From Aminobacter aminovorans (GTDB taxonomy: Bacteria > Pseudomonadota > Alphaproteobacteria > Rhizobiales > Rhizobiaceae), in contig NZ_UFSM01000002.1 of NCBI RefSeq assembly GCF_900445235.1, forward strand, positions 248,001-312,000: a stretch of 64,000 nucleotides of DNA. The letters are read 5' to 3'. This document shows positions 24,117-33,215 of this stretch, one piece after another. Numbering within the stretch: position 1 is the stretch's first letter; every line of letters starts with the position of its first letter. A model generated the notes under the pieces. It made no database searches. It saw only the letters and a program-made list of their open reading frames with translations, and had not been told where the DNA came from. A program made the position numbers and the translations under genes.

Positions 24117-24554
24117 GGGAATCTCCGAAATTGCGCCAATCGTCGGATACCTACTTCGATAGATAGCGTGCTGACGTGGGTCTCAACGTCTGAAGTCACC
24201 GATGGATGCCTTGGGAAGAACCTTTTCATCGAGGCCGGCCCATCATCGCCACGCCGAGCGGACGTAAGCTCCGGATAACATGCCAGAATCCTTGTGGGCC
24301 TCCGGCCGTGCTGCGCTTTAGGTGGCGCCGCAATCTTCCTCGAAATCGGTCAAAGCACGGCGCCTTCTACGGTTTCTTAGGAGGAGGCATCGCCACCCGA
24401 CCGCTGCGCCTTCCGCGCGGCAGCTGCAGCAGTGTTCGGTGTTACGGCGTTGAAAAAGAGTAATTCGATAGGAATGCCTAATCGGTCCAGCGGAACCAAC
24501 GCGTCTGAGAGATGTTAGGACACGGACGGGACCTATTTTTGCTGGAGATTGATA
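24117..24554. other. Divergent promoter region between host-attachment and OmpA genes
   Basis: 438 bases without a supported gene. It contains a candidate EcfG-type stress promoter at 24492-24516 facing the OmpA gene; nothing else was recognised. Confidence 0.45.
24492..24516 (+). promoter_or_regulatory. Candidate EcfG (general stress sigma) promoter of the OmpA gene
   Basis: GGAAC at 24492-24496 and TGTT at 24513-24516 are separated by 16 bases, close to the alphaproteobacterial EcfG consensus GGAAC-N16/17-CGTT, with one mismatch in the -10 part. It lies 38 bases before the OmpA start codon. Confidence 0.45.
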
Positions 24555-26201
24555 ATGAAATTCCACCCCAGGATTCTGGCGGGGACTGCAATCAGCTTGC
24601 TGATGGCCTCTTCGCAATCGGGTGCGATGTCGATTGGCAACGAATTGGCAGCCTCGCCGAACGCGACGAGAACACTGGAGATGCTCGTTCAAGCCGATTG
24701 CCAAGAGGGCGAGACGGCGGAAGCGTGTGCATTGCGCCTGCGGCCAGGGGCTCCAGCTGACCAGGTGCCCGACCCGGTGCCAGAGACAACCCCGGCGCCT
24801 GAAGCGCCCGCAACGCCGTCGCCGGAAGCTCCGGCGTCTGATCAGCCCGCGCCTGAGGCGCCTGCAGTCGAACCCGCGCCGGTCCCATCTGATCAGCTAC
24901 CGGCCGAGCAGCCTACCACTGAGCAACCAGCTCCAGAGGGCCCTGCGGCGGTCCCCGCGCCGGCTCCGTCGGATCAGCCACCAGCGGAGCAGCCTGCCGC
25001 TGAGCCACCAGCTCCGGAGGCTCCGGCCAGCGAACCTGCACAGCCGATTACGGGAGATCAAGCTCCGCAATCGGGCGAAAAGCCGGCTGATCCAAATGCA
25101 GCACCGCTCCTTGACAGCCAAAAGGAAGCCCCGGCGGCAGAGGGCGGTGGCCAACCGGGCCAGGCTGGGGATAAGGCAGCTCAGCCGGCCTCACCTGTCG
25201 ATCCGGCTCCGCCGCCCGCATCCGACGCGGCCGCCACCGAAGCCGCACAGCCGGCGGAAATCCAACCAGTCACGCTCGAAAAGGGCACCCGCCTCGAGCA
25301 AGCGCCCGACCAAGATATGCGCCGCCGCGAACGGCCGGAAGGCGTCGATGTCGTGCGTGAGATTGGCGACCGCATTATCATCCAGATCAACAATCAGGTG
25401 ATCGTCGAGAGCAACGACCGGCCGCGTATGAGCCGGGGCGCGCGCGAGGTTTACTATGAGGACCTGCCGCGCGGAAGGACACGCGAAACGATCGTGCGCG
25501 AGAACGGGACGCAGATTGTTACTATCCGCAACCAATATGGCGATGTCATTCGCCGCTCCCGGATCACCCCAGATGGCCGCGAATACGTGCTTGTTTACGT
25601 CGACGAGCTCAATTACGATCGGGTCGGGGACTGGCGCGATCCGGGTCTTGACTTGGGACCGATCCACCTGACCATTCCAGCCAACGAATACATCCTGGTG
25701 GCAGCGAACGTCCAGGAAGCGGATGACTACTATGAGTTCCTTGAAAAACCACCGGTAGAGCGACTGCAAAGGCTTTATTCGATCGACGAGGTCAAGCGCT
25801 CTGCTCGTGTCCGTGACATTGCCCGCCGCGTCGATCTGGACACCCTGACGTTCGAGTTTGGTTCCGCGGAAATCCCTAAGAGCGAGGTCGTCAAGCTGGA
25901 AGGTGTGGCGAAGGCGATGGAAAGGCTGCTTGAGAAGAATCCGGCGGAAACCTTCCTGATCGAAGGCCACACCGATGCCGTGGGTTCCGACCTCGATAAC
26001 CTGGCCCTATCAGACAGGCGTGCGGAAGCGGTCGCCGAAGCGCTCACAAACAGCTTCGCAATTCCCCCGGAGAACTTGGCGCCACAGGGGTATGGGGAGC
26101 AGTATCTCAAGGTGAACACCGAGGAAGCCAACCAACAAAATCGGCGCGTTGCTGTCCGTCGCATCACGCCGCTGGTGGCGCCTGTGGCAACGGCTAAATA
26201 A
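24555..26201 (+). CDS. OmpA-family outer membrane protein with Pro/Ala-rich linker
   Basis: A 548-residue protein. A signal peptide (residues 1-24) is followed by a region of about 180 residues very rich in Pro, Ala, Glu and Gln with near-repeats such as PAPEAPA, SDQPPAEQP and AEPPAPEAP, then a central domain (VVREIGDRIIIQINNQVIVE, YVLVYVDELNYDRV). The C-terminal OmpA domain starts near residue 410 (LTFEFGSAEIPKSE) and has the peptidoglycan-binding FLIEGHTDAVGSD and LALSDRRAEAVAEAL. It probably ties the outer membrane to peptidoglycan. A candidate stress promoter precedes it and a hairpin follows it. Confidence 0.85.
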   Translation: MKFHPRILAGTAISLLMASSQSGAMSIGNELAASPNATRTLEMLVQADCQEGETAEACALRLRPGAPADQVPDPVPETTPAPEAPATPSPEAPASDQPAPEAPAVEPAPVPSDQLPAEQPTTEQPAPEGPAAVPAPAPSDQPPAEQPAAEPPAPEAPASEPAQPITGDQAPQSGEKPADPNAAPLLDSQKEAPAAEGGGQPGQAGDKAAQPASPVDPAPPPASDAAATEAAQPAEIQPVTLEKGTRLEQAPDQDMRRRERPEGVDVVREIGDRIIIQINNQVIVESNDRPRMSRGAREVYYEDLPRGRTRETIVRENGTQIVTIRNQYGDVIRRSRITPDGREYVLVYVDELNYDRVGDWRDPGLDLGPIHLTIPANEYILVAANVQEADDYYEFLEKPPVERLQRLYSIDEVKRSARVRDIARRVDLDTLTFEFGSAEIPKSEVVKLEGVAKAMERLLEKNPAETFLIEGHTDAVGSDLDNLALSDRRAEAVAEALTNSFAIPPENLAPQGYGEQYLKVNTEEANQQNRRVAVRRITPLVAPVATAK

Positions 26202-26207
26202 GTGCAG

Positions 26208-26240
26208 ACCCGCGGCTTCACAACGGCCGCGGGTTCCTTC
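26208..26240 (+). terminator. Rho-independent-type terminator after OmpA
   Basis: ACCCGCGGC at 26208-26216 pairs exactly with GCCGCGGGT at 26226-26234, followed by TCCTTCGTT. It starts 7 bases after the OmpA stop. Confidence 0.6.
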
Positions 26241-26313
26241 GTTGGCGGGACGTTTCAAATCCAGCTCCCCCGCTGCGCGCTCAAGAAAACGACTGAAAAG
26301 GAACTTCCCAACG

Positions 26314-26499
26314 GTGGCCTATACGCTCATTTGGTACGGCAAACAGGGCATTGTCGAGAAAGTGCGTTTCGACGCCGAGAAGGCCGCACGGGACCATGCA
26401 CTGGCGGCCTTCTCGGCTAGAAAGCAGGAGGGTATCGTAGCGGTGGAGGTGCGGAAGGACGCAGGAACGGTTGTATTCAGCCAAGCTCGCACTAACTAA
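26314..26499 (+). CDS. Small conserved-looking hypothetical protein
   Basis: A 61-residue protein from a GTG at 26314 (VAYTLIWYGKQGIVEKVRFD at the N-terminus), with an AAAGGAAC ribosome-binding region 11 bases upstream. It is basic, has no signal or membrane segment, and ends AGTVVFSQARTN. I recall similar short proteins in Mesorhizobium-type genomes but know no function. It stands between the OmpA terminator and the histidine-kinase gene. Confidence 0.45.
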   Translation: MAYTLIWYGKQGIVEKVRFDAEKAARDHALAAFSARKQEGIVAVEVRKDAGTVVFSQARTN

Positions 26500-26702
26500 A
26501 TCGTTCGGCCAATGGACGATTGTTCTGCTATGCGACGGAAAAGTCGAACTGAATTACGACGCGAACGTCTGCATTTCACTCCTGTCGCTCCGCGACACCA
26601 GGCCTCTTATCCTGACCGGGGGCCTTGCCGCTTGCTTTGGCAATAGCGGGAGTACCGTATCGCTGGTATTGATGTCGCCCATTTCCAGAACAGGCGCCGC
26701 AG

Positions 26703-27791
26703 ATGACATCTGATGCAGATAAAGCCGAGGCTGTCGAGCAACTGCTCGATACAGCTGACCTTGCCACTGCGCTGGAAAGCGAACAGTTCAAAAAATTTCT
26801 CGATCAGGTGCCGATTGCCATAGCGGTCTCGGACCTGAAGGCGAAGGAGCGCGTTGTCTATGCCAATCCCGAATTTGAAAAACTCTCGGGCCTGACGGCG
26901 GCCGGCCTCACCCGGCAAAACTGGGCCGCACTTTCCGGCGTCGGCCTCCACCAGCAAAAGGACCGGCCACTGGCCGAGGCCGTGATCGAGGAAGCCGATT
27001 TCGTCGGCACCTTCCTGATGGAGCGCGACGAGGACAAGCAGGCGCTTGTCGACGTCTATTCCAATCTTATCGAGGACGACAACGGCAAGATCTGCTTTCG
27101 GCTGGTGGCGCTTGTCGATGTGTCGGCTCATGGCGAGACTGAGGATCAGCGCACGATCGACGAGCGCATGCGCGAAAAGGACACGCTGTTGCGCGAGTTG
27201 CAGCATCGTGTGAAGAACAATTTGCAGATGATCACCGCGCTGATCCGTCTGGAAACCCGAAATGCCACCGAGCCGGATCAGAAGCGTTTCGAAAGACTGG
27301 CAGGCCGCGTTGACGCCCTCGCGATCCTCTACCAGACGCTGTCTGCTGACGATCAGAAGGATGAGGTCGATCTCGGCGTCTATCTCAGCCAGATCGCATC
27401 AGCGGTGATGACCTCGCATGCGGTCGAGGGTATCCGCCTCGACATGAAGGTGGATACATATCCAGTTTCAATCAACGTCGCCATGCCGACAGGGCTGGTG
27501 GTAAACGAGCTGCTGACCAATTCGCTCAAACATGCCTTCCGCGGGCGTGACGGTGGCACAATAACCCTCCACAGCATCGTCAACGGCGATGGTTGCAGGG
27601 TCGTTGTTGAGGACGACGGGATCGGGCTGCCTGAAGGGGAGAGCTGGCCCAAGCGCGGTAAGCTGGGGGCGCTGATTGCGCACTCGCTGACTGAGAACGC
27701 CAAGGCGGAATTCGACGTCAGCTCAAGTCCCACCGAGGGAACCAGTGTAGCCATAGTTTTCAAACGGTCCGCTGCTGCCGCGCCAAATTGA
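26703..27791 (+). CDS. PAS-HisKA_2 sensor histidine kinase
   Basis: A 362-residue soluble kinase. A PAS domain occupies about residues 25-145 (DQVPIAIAVSDLKAKERVVY, YANPEFEKLSGLT), then the HisKA_2/HWE-type phosphoacceptor helix LLRELQHRVKNNLQMI near residue 170, and an ATPase domain with GLVVNELLTNSLKHAF and VVEDDGIGLPEG. The lack of membrane segments implies cytoplasmic sensing, possibly of light or redox through PAS. No response regulator is adjacent, so it is an orphan here. In rhizobia such kinases often feed the general stress response; a link to the nearby EcfG-like promoter is speculative. Confidence 0.85.
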   Translation: MTSDADKAEAVEQLLDTADLATALESEQFKKFLDQVPIAIAVSDLKAKERVVYANPEFEKLSGLTAAGLTRQNWAALSGVGLHQQKDRPLAEAVIEEADFVGTFLMERDEDKQALVDVYSNLIEDDNGKICFRLVALVDVSAHGETEDQRTIDERMREKDTLLRELQHRVKNNLQMITALIRLETRNATEPDQKRFERLAGRVDALAILYQTLSADDQKDEVDLGVYLSQIASAVMTSHAVEGIRLDMKVDTYPVSINVAMPTGLVVNELLTNSLKHAFRGRDGGTITLHSIVNGDGCRVVVEDDGIGLPEGESWPKRGKLGALIAHSLTENAKAEFDVSSSPTEGTSVAIVFKRSAAAAPN

Positions 27792-28209
27792 CGCTACGGC
27801 AATGCTGTATCAGCGAATCTATACAATGGGTTGATGCAAGACATTGCTGTGTCATCCCAGTCAGTCCTGATCTGAATTTGGACGTTCCGCCCCTTCAAGT
27901 TCGACGTGCGGGCATCTTCCGCCTCAGCAGCGTCGACATTCGCCGGCCCATGGCTGTTCCCTATCTCGACGGCATCTAAGGGAGGTCGCGAACACTCAGC
28001 AGGGGCCGCGTGGCATCAGTGCCGTCAGCGCTGGCGAGGCCAAGCTGAAGATTGCCGAGGCGACTGGCTGGCTCGACTCGACTGCAATTTCATGGCCTTC
28101 AAATTGACAGCGTCCAAGCTGCTCGGCGACACAAACGTCTCCAAAGCACCAGAGCGTCGCCGCTCTTGCGGAACTGGCAACTTCGCAAAAATCAACTCAC
28201 GCTGGCGTG
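27792..28209. other. Intergenic, nothing recognised
   Basis: 418 bases between the kinase and the end of the LacI gene. No reading frame here has a supported start or a known motif. Confidence 0.4.
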
Positions 28210-29223
28210 CTACCGACTGCTTTGACGCACGATCAGTTCCGGTATTATGAGAATATGGTTTAGCTGCTCGGCGCCGTCCAAGATGCTAAGTATCAATGAT
28301 CCGGCGCGGTGGCCGATCTCTCTGGCTCGAGCGTCGATCGTTGTAAGCGTTGGGACGCATATGTCCGCAATTTCATAGTTTCCGAATCCGCCTATCGCAA
28401 CTCGATCTGGCACAGGCAGCTCGCGTCGCTGGCACTCAGTCAGTGCTCCGAAGGCGGACAAGTCAGATACGCAGATCACGGCTTCGGTGTCAGGGAGATC
28501 CTGCAAAAGCGTGGCCATCGCGATCGCACCCTCACGCATGGAGATCGGCGGCACTCCGGCGGCGATAAGGCGTGTGGAATCGAGCCCGTGCTCCTTCATG
28601 GCCGATACGAAACCCCGACGGCGGTCACTGCCGCGCGTGTCGCGGCTGGCATCGCCGCCAAGAAATGCGATGCGTTGATATCCAGCTCGCACGAAATGAT
28701 CGACCATCCCGCGCACCGCATTGGCGTTCGAGAAGCCTACGTAGTGTCCGATGGGTTCAGCAGGTGCGTCCCAGGTTTCGATAACAGGGATCTGAGCGTT
28801 CTCCAGCAACCTGCGGGCGCGCGCCGTGTGTTTGCCTCCGGTGACTACGATCGCTTGAGGCTTTCGGCGCAAGAGTTGCTCGATAAGCCGCTCCTCGTTT
28901 TCTATATCGTAGTTGGTATAGCCGAGCAGAATCTGCATGCCGGCGCCGCCGAGCACGTCCGACAGACCGGCTACCGTATCGGCGAAGTTGGCATTGTTAA
29001 TCGACGGAATAGTGACAGCGACAAAGCCGGTACGCTGCGAGCGGAGATTGGAGGCAGTCGAGTCAAAAACGTACCCCACATCCTCCGCAGTCTTGAGAAT
29101 AGCCTCGCGGGTTTCTTTGCGAATGAGGCTGTCGCCCTTGAACGCGCGCGAAACCGTCATCGGCGAAACGCCGGTGATGCGCGCAATGTCGGCCATTGTC
29201 GGTGGCTTGCGGTTTGGCTTCAT
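28210..29223 (-). CDS. LacI-family regulator (GntR/IdnR-like) of the sugar-acid operon
   Basis: A 337-residue LacI-family repressor. The N-terminal helix-turn-helix reads MADIARITGVSPMTVSRAFK. The ligand domain includes VAVTIPSINNANFADTVAGL, YVGFSNANAVRGMVDHFVRA and RIAFLGGDASRDTRG, in the style of gluconate/idonate repressors. I start at the ATG at 29221-29223. It is divergent from the dehydrogenase/idnD operon, and a palindrome at 29257-29272 lies between them. Its inducer is probably a sugar acid such as idonate or a ketogluconate. Confidence 0.85.
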   Translation of the reverse strand: MKPNRKPPTMADIARITGVSPMTVSRAFKGDSLIRKETREAILKTAEDVGYVFDSTASNLRSQRTGFVAVTIPSINNANFADTVAGLSDVLGGAGMQILLGYTNYDIENEERLIEQLLRRKPQAIVVTGGKHTARARRLLENAQIPVIETWDAPAEPIGHYVGFSNANAVRGMVDHFVRAGYQRIAFLGGDASRDTRGSDRRRGFVSAMKEHGLDSTRLIAAGVPPISMREGAIAMATLLQDLPDTEAVICVSDLSAFGALTECQRRELPVPDRVAIGGFGNYEIADICVPTLTTIDARAREIGHRAGSLILSILDGAEQLNHILIIPELIVRQSSR

Positions 29224-29256
29224 CAGCGCAGTCAATTTCCGGTCAATGCCGATATT

Positions 29257-29272
29257 GATGTTAGGTAACTAG
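29257..29272. promoter_or_regulatory. Candidate operator of the LacI-family regulator
   Basis: The core GTTAGGTAAC at 29260-29269 has 4-bp inverted arms and lies within GATGTTAGGTAACTAG, 34 bases upstream of the LacI start. E. coli GntR/IdnR sites have related ATGTTA and TAACAT half-sites with wider spacing. Confidence 0.4.
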
Positions 29273-29410
29273 ATCGAGTGCAGGCTTGTAATGCAATATC
29301 GTCGACTGCTTGCCCATCCGATACATCGTGGAATCACAGCACGAACTCGTTGGCCAGTGTGACATGGTGATGGACTCGCCCCTCGAAACAAGGATGCCTT
29401 CCTCACGCAG

Positions 29411-30235
29411 GTGGGGCCATCCATCCGGGCGATCGCTACTCGAGGAGAACTTGGCGCTAGCCGCGCGCTGATGGAGCGCTGTCCAAATCTGGAGATCGTC
29501 TCGGTTTACGGTGTCGGGTATGACGCGGTCGATGTCGACTTCTGTAGGGCGCGCGGCATCCGCGTGACGAACACACCCGACGTGCTGACCAACGACGTCG
29601 CAGACCTTGGCGTCGCTATGATGCTCTGCCAATCGCGGGGCGTGATTGGGGCTGAGGCATGGGTGCGTGACGGAAGCTGGGCGTCGAAGGGGCTCTACCC
29701 CCTAAAGCGCCGCGTCTGGGGTCGGCGCGCCGGTATTCTCGGGCTGGGACGTATTGGCTTTGAGGTAGCAAAGCGGCTTGAAGGCTTCGGCATGGACATC
29801 GCCTATAGCGGCTCGAAGCCGAAGACATACGCCGAGGGCATGGAGTTCGTCGCTGACCCAGTGGCGCTTGCAGACCGGTCCGATTTCCTCTTCGTGACGC
29901 TCGCAGCCACACCCGCGACGAGACACATTGTCGGCCGCGAGGTCATCAGAGCGCTCGGGCCCGATGGAATGCTGATTAACATCTCGCGTGCGTCAAATAT
30001 TGACGAGGAGGCGCTACTTGATGCGCTGGAAAGTGGCGCGCTTGGTTCGGCAGCGCTGGATGTATTTGAGGGAGAGCCGAAGCTTGATCCCCGCTTCCTG
30101 GCTTTGAGCAATGTCCTACTCCAACCACACCATGCGTCGGGCACGATCGAGACGCGCAAGGCGATGGGGCAACTCCTGCGCGACAATCTCCTCGCCCATT
30201 TTGCCGGCATGCCGCTGCCGACTGCTGTCGTTTGA
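29411..30235 (+). CDS. D-2-hydroxyacid dehydrogenase with damaged N-terminus
   Basis: 274 residues from a GTG at 29411. The catalytic core is complete: GILGLGRIGFEVAKRL, Arg in INISRASNIDEEAL, Glu in DVFEGEPKLDP and His in LQPHHASG. Family members have about 310 residues; here the first 40 or so of the substrate-binding domain are missing. In-frame sequence upstream gives APRNKDAFLTQ but meets a TGA near 29361, and a fragment resembling the lost start (CLPIRYIVES) is in another frame. The GTG has no good ribosome-binding site. It may be a frameshifted pseudogene. It is the first gene of the idnD operon; the expected role is reduction of a keto sugar acid. Confidence 0.6.
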   Translation: MGPSIRAIATRGELGASRALMERCPNLEIVSVYGVGYDAVDVDFCRARGIRVTNTPDVLTNDVADLGVAMMLCQSRGVIGAEAWVRDGSWASKGLYPLKRRVWGRRAGILGLGRIGFEVAKRLEGFGMDIAYSGSKPKTYAEGMEFVADPVALADRSDFLFVTLAATPATRHIVGREVIRALGPDGMLINISRASNIDEEALLDALESGALGSAALDVFEGEPKLDPRFLALSNVLLQPHHASGTIETRKAMGQLLRDNLLAHFAGMPLPTAVV

Positions 30236-30238
30236 GGC

Positions 30239-31276
30239 ATGATGATGAAAGCGATCGTTGCCCATGCTTCGCGGGATCTGCGGATCGAGGAACGTCCGGA
30301 CGAGCAACCCGGCGAAGGCGAAGTGAAGCTTCGGCTAGCTGTCGGGGGAATCTGCGGCAGTGACCTCCATTACTACAATCATGGTGGCTTCGGTTCTGTC
30401 AGATTGAGGCAGCCGATGGTGCTTGGCCATGAGGTTTCGGCTTATGTGGAAGCACTCGGTCCTCACGTCGAAGCCCTGGAGGTCGGCCAACTCGTTGCAG
30501 TGTCCCCATCGCGGCCTTGCCGGTCATGCCGTTACTGCCAGAAAGGCCAGCACAACCAGTGCCTCAATATGCGATTTTATGGCAGCGCAATGCCTGTTCC
30601 GCATGTCCAGGGTGCATTTTGCGAGTGGTTGGTCGCGGATGCGACCCAATGCGTGCCCGCTGACGGGCTAACCGCGGCCGAGGCCGCGATGGCGGAGCCA
30701 CTCGCGGTCGCATTACACGCCATGAGCAGGGTGGGGGACTTGCTCGGCAAGCGAGTGCTTGTGACAGGGTGTGGGCCCATTGGCGTGCTCGCGATCATTG
30801 CGGCACGGAGGGCAGGCGCAGCCGAGATCGTGGCGACTGATCTCTCTGAAAGTTCACTATCGACTGCGCGGTCCTGCGGTGCTGACACGGCAATCAACAT
30901 CAAGGACGAGCCAGATGGTCTGGCGTCCTACGGCCTCAACAAAGGTAGTTTCGACGTGCTCTACGAATGCTCGGGCGCTGCAGCCGCCTTGGCAAGTGGG
31001 ATAGCGGCCCTGCGTCCGCGCGGGATTGTTGTGCAGCTTGGCCTTGGCGGCGACATGTCGCTGCCGATGATGGCGATCGTCTCTAAGGAAATCGAGCTTC
31101 GCGGCTCGTTCCGCTTCCACGACGAGTTCGCGGTGGGTGTCGAACTGATGCGCAAGCGGCTCGTCGACGTTAGGCCGCTGATCACACACACTTTGGAGCT
31201 CGACAAAGCCGTCGAAGCCTTTGAGCTGGCATCGGACCGAACCCGCGCGATGAAGGTACAGATCGCATTTTCGTGA
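30239..31276 (+). CDS. idnD: L-idonate 5-dehydrogenase
   Basis: A 345-residue zinc alcohol dehydrogenase. GGICGSDLHYYNHGGFGSVR and LRQPMVLGHEVSAYVE are typical of IdnD; the structural zinc cysteines are in SRPCRSCRYCQKGQHNQC and the NAD motif is VTGCGPIGVLA. IdnD oxidises L-idonate to 5-keto-D-gluconate with NAD(P). It starts 4 bases after the dehydrogenase gene (ATG repeated three times, so the exact start is uncertain). With the aldolase and the TctCBA transporter it forms a sugar-acid import and breakdown operon. A related sugar-acid specificity is possible. Confidence 0.85.
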   Translation: MMMKAIVAHASRDLRIEERPDEQPGEGEVKLRLAVGGICGSDLHYYNHGGFGSVRLRQPMVLGHEVSAYVEALGPHVEALEVGQLVAVSPSRPCRSCRYCQKGQHNQCLNMRFYGSAMPVPHVQGAFCEWLVADATQCVPADGLTAAEAAMAEPLAVALHAMSRVGDLLGKRVLVTGCGPIGVLAIIAARRAGAAEIVATDLSESSLSTARSCGADTAINIKDEPDGLASYGLNKGSFDVLYECSGAAAALASGIAALRPRGIVVQLGLGGDMSLPMMAIVSKEIELRGSFRFHDEFAVGVELMRKRLVDVRPLITHTLELDKAVEAFELASDRTRAMKVQIAFS

Positions 31277-31363
31277 AACGATATGGCTTTTCGACGGCGG
31301 ACGCTTGCGAGCCAACCAAGACGGTAACGCTAGCGAACAACTTACAGGCACCTGGAGAATATC

Positions 31364-32170
31364 ATGACAGCCGGACAGAATGTTTCCCTGAGAACCAAGA
31401 TCCGTGAGCAACAGCCCATCATCTCGGCGATGATGCGGTTTCCCGACCCTGGGATCGCGGAGCTTCTGGCGGTGTTGGGTTTTGATGTGATCGTCATCGA
31501 CAACGAACACATGCCTTTCAATGATGAGACCATTGCCAACATTGCGCGCGCCTGCGCAGCGCATGGCGTGGCGTGCATGATCCGTCCGACCGATCACAAT
31601 CCTCGCCAGATCGGGCGATACCTCGACATGGGATTGGTCGGTATTCTCGCCGCACATGTAGACACGGCCGAACAAGCACGGAGCATTGTCAGCGCGGTGA
31701 AATATCCGCCCTTCGGTAAGCGGGGCATGATGCCGTTAAGCCGAGCGGCGACATTCGGCATGGGCGCGCCGACCGGCGAATATGCGGCCCGTGCGAACGA
31801 CGAGACGCTCGTCATCTGCATGTGCGAGTCTCGCACCGGTGTAGAGAATATTGACGGTATCCTCGCCGTCGAAGGTGTAGACGGTGTCGCCGTCGGGCCG
31901 TCGGATATCGCCAATTCTTATGGCATGCCGGGAAAGTCTATGGACCCGAAGATCGTTGAGATCATCAGCACTCTGGAGGGCAAGATCTTTGCGTCAGGCA
32001 AACTCGCATCGGCACTGCCCAAGAACCACGACGAGGCTGTCAGAGCCGTTGAGAATGGCTACGGTTGGATAAACGCCGCTTCGGACCTGAGCCTGATCGT
32101 GGAATCGGCCAAGCGGCTCTCGCCGCGTGATCTGGGGAAGCTGAAACTCGGAAAATGGGGTGGGCAATAA
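31364..32170 (+). CDS. HpcH/HpaI family aldolase
   Basis: A 268-residue class II pyruvate aldolase-fold protein: LAVLGFDVIVIDNEHMPF, the metal-ligand Glu and Asp in MCESRTGVENID and GVAVGPSDIANSYGMPG. The family splits 2-keto-3-deoxy sugar acids or 4-hydroxy-2-oxo acids into pyruvate and an aldehyde using a divalent metal. It lies 87 bases after idnD and before the transporter genes. Cleavage of a keto-deoxy acid made from the imported sugar acid is the likely role. Confidence 0.85.
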   Translation: MTAGQNVSLRTKIREQQPIISAMMRFPDPGIAELLAVLGFDVIVIDNEHMPFNDETIANIARACAAHGVACMIRPTDHNPRQIGRYLDMGLVGILAAHVDTAEQARSIVSAVKYPPFGKRGMMPLSRAATFGMGAPTGEYAARANDETLVICMCESRTGVENIDGILAVEGVDGVAVGPSDIANSYGMPGKSMDPKIVEIISTLEGKIFASGKLASALPKNHDEAVRAVENGYGWINAASDLSLIVESAKRLSPRDLGKLKLGKWGGQ

Positions 32171-32219
32171 CTGCGCGTCAGACACGCAACTGGTCAGTAA
32201 ACAAGGGAGGAACGAGGAT

Positions 32220-33194
32220 ATGAACATTTTCAAGACACTCGGTAGCGGGCTCGTCATTCTGGCAGGGTTTCTCGCGGCAACGGCTGCAAGTGCCCAGTCG
32301 AGCTTCCCGAGCAAGCCAATCCAACTTGTCGTGCCAGCTAAACCTGGCGGCGATACCGACCTCAATTCGAGACTGCTTGCCAAGCACATCGGCAAACACT
32401 TGAGCCAGCCGTTGGTCGTTGTGAATACCGATGGCGGCGGCGGAAACATGGCTGCGCAGAAGGTCGCCGCATCACCAGCTGACGGTCACGCGATCTTGAT
32501 GCTGAACACTGTCTTGTTCACCGGCCGGGCAGTCGGGACACTGCAGCTCGGACTTGACGATTTCGAGGTCATAGGTATCCCGAGCTATTCTGACACACTG
32601 CTGTGGGTGACACGCAAGGATGCGCCGTTCAAGACGCTGCCGGAACTCAGCAAGGCTGTCCTTGCGGCGCCCGATACCGTGAAATACGCCGCGACCGTAG
32701 GGGCTCCTTCGCACCTGCAGGCAATCGCTTATGAAGAGGCGATAGGTGGGGATCTCAAGAAGATCGATACGGGCTCGGGCTCGGACAAAATCGTCGCGGT
32801 TCTCTCGGGCCAGGTTGACGTGCTGACGACCAACTATTCGCTAGTGAAGGATTACATCACCACCGGCGAGATGGTGGTTCTCGGCAATCTCGGCCGCGAA
32901 CGCAGCCCCTTCATCCCAGATGTACCCACCTTTGCCGAAGGCGGCGTAAAGCTCGGTCCGGATTTCAACATGTTTTACGTTCTGCTCGCCCCCAAGGGGA
33001 CGCCGCGGGACGTGATCGCCGCGCTGAGCGACGCGCTGAAACAGACGGTCGAAGACCCGGAGGTGAAGAAGGAGTTCGAGAAATCCTACTTTACGGTCGA
33101 CTATCGCGACAGCGCAGCGGCCAAGGCTTATCTTCAGGAGCGCGAGCCGGAGTTCATGGCGATGAAAGATCTCATCGCTGCCGATAAGTTCTGA
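32220..33194 (+). CDS. Tripartite tricarboxylate transporter binding protein TctC
   Basis: A 324-residue periplasmic protein with a signal peptide (residues 1-25, ending AASAQ), then FPSKPIQLVVPAKPGGDTDL, the hallmark of TctC/Bug proteins, and GGGNMAAQKVAASPADGHAI. It binds a carboxylated ligand and delivers it to TctAB. GGGAGGAACGAGG precedes the ATG. The operon context suggests a sugar acid such as idonate as ligand. Confidence 0.9.
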   Translation: MNIFKTLGSGLVILAGFLAATAASAQSSFPSKPIQLVVPAKPGGDTDLNSRLLAKHIGKHLSQPLVVVNTDGGGGNMAAQKVAASPADGHAILMLNTVLFTGRAVGTLQLGLDDFEVIGIPSYSDTLLWVTRKDAPFKTLPELSKAVLAAPDTVKYAATVGAPSHLQAIAYEEAIGGDLKKIDTGSGSDKIVAVLSGQVDVLTTNYSLVKDYITTGEMVVLGNLGRERSPFIPDVPTFAEGGVKLGPDFNMFYVLLAPKGTPRDVIAALSDALKQTVEDPEVKKEFEKSYFTVDYRDSAAAKAYLQEREPEFMAMKDLIAADKF

Positions 33195-33215
33195 ACCGCC
33201 CCGAAATTCGTTAGC

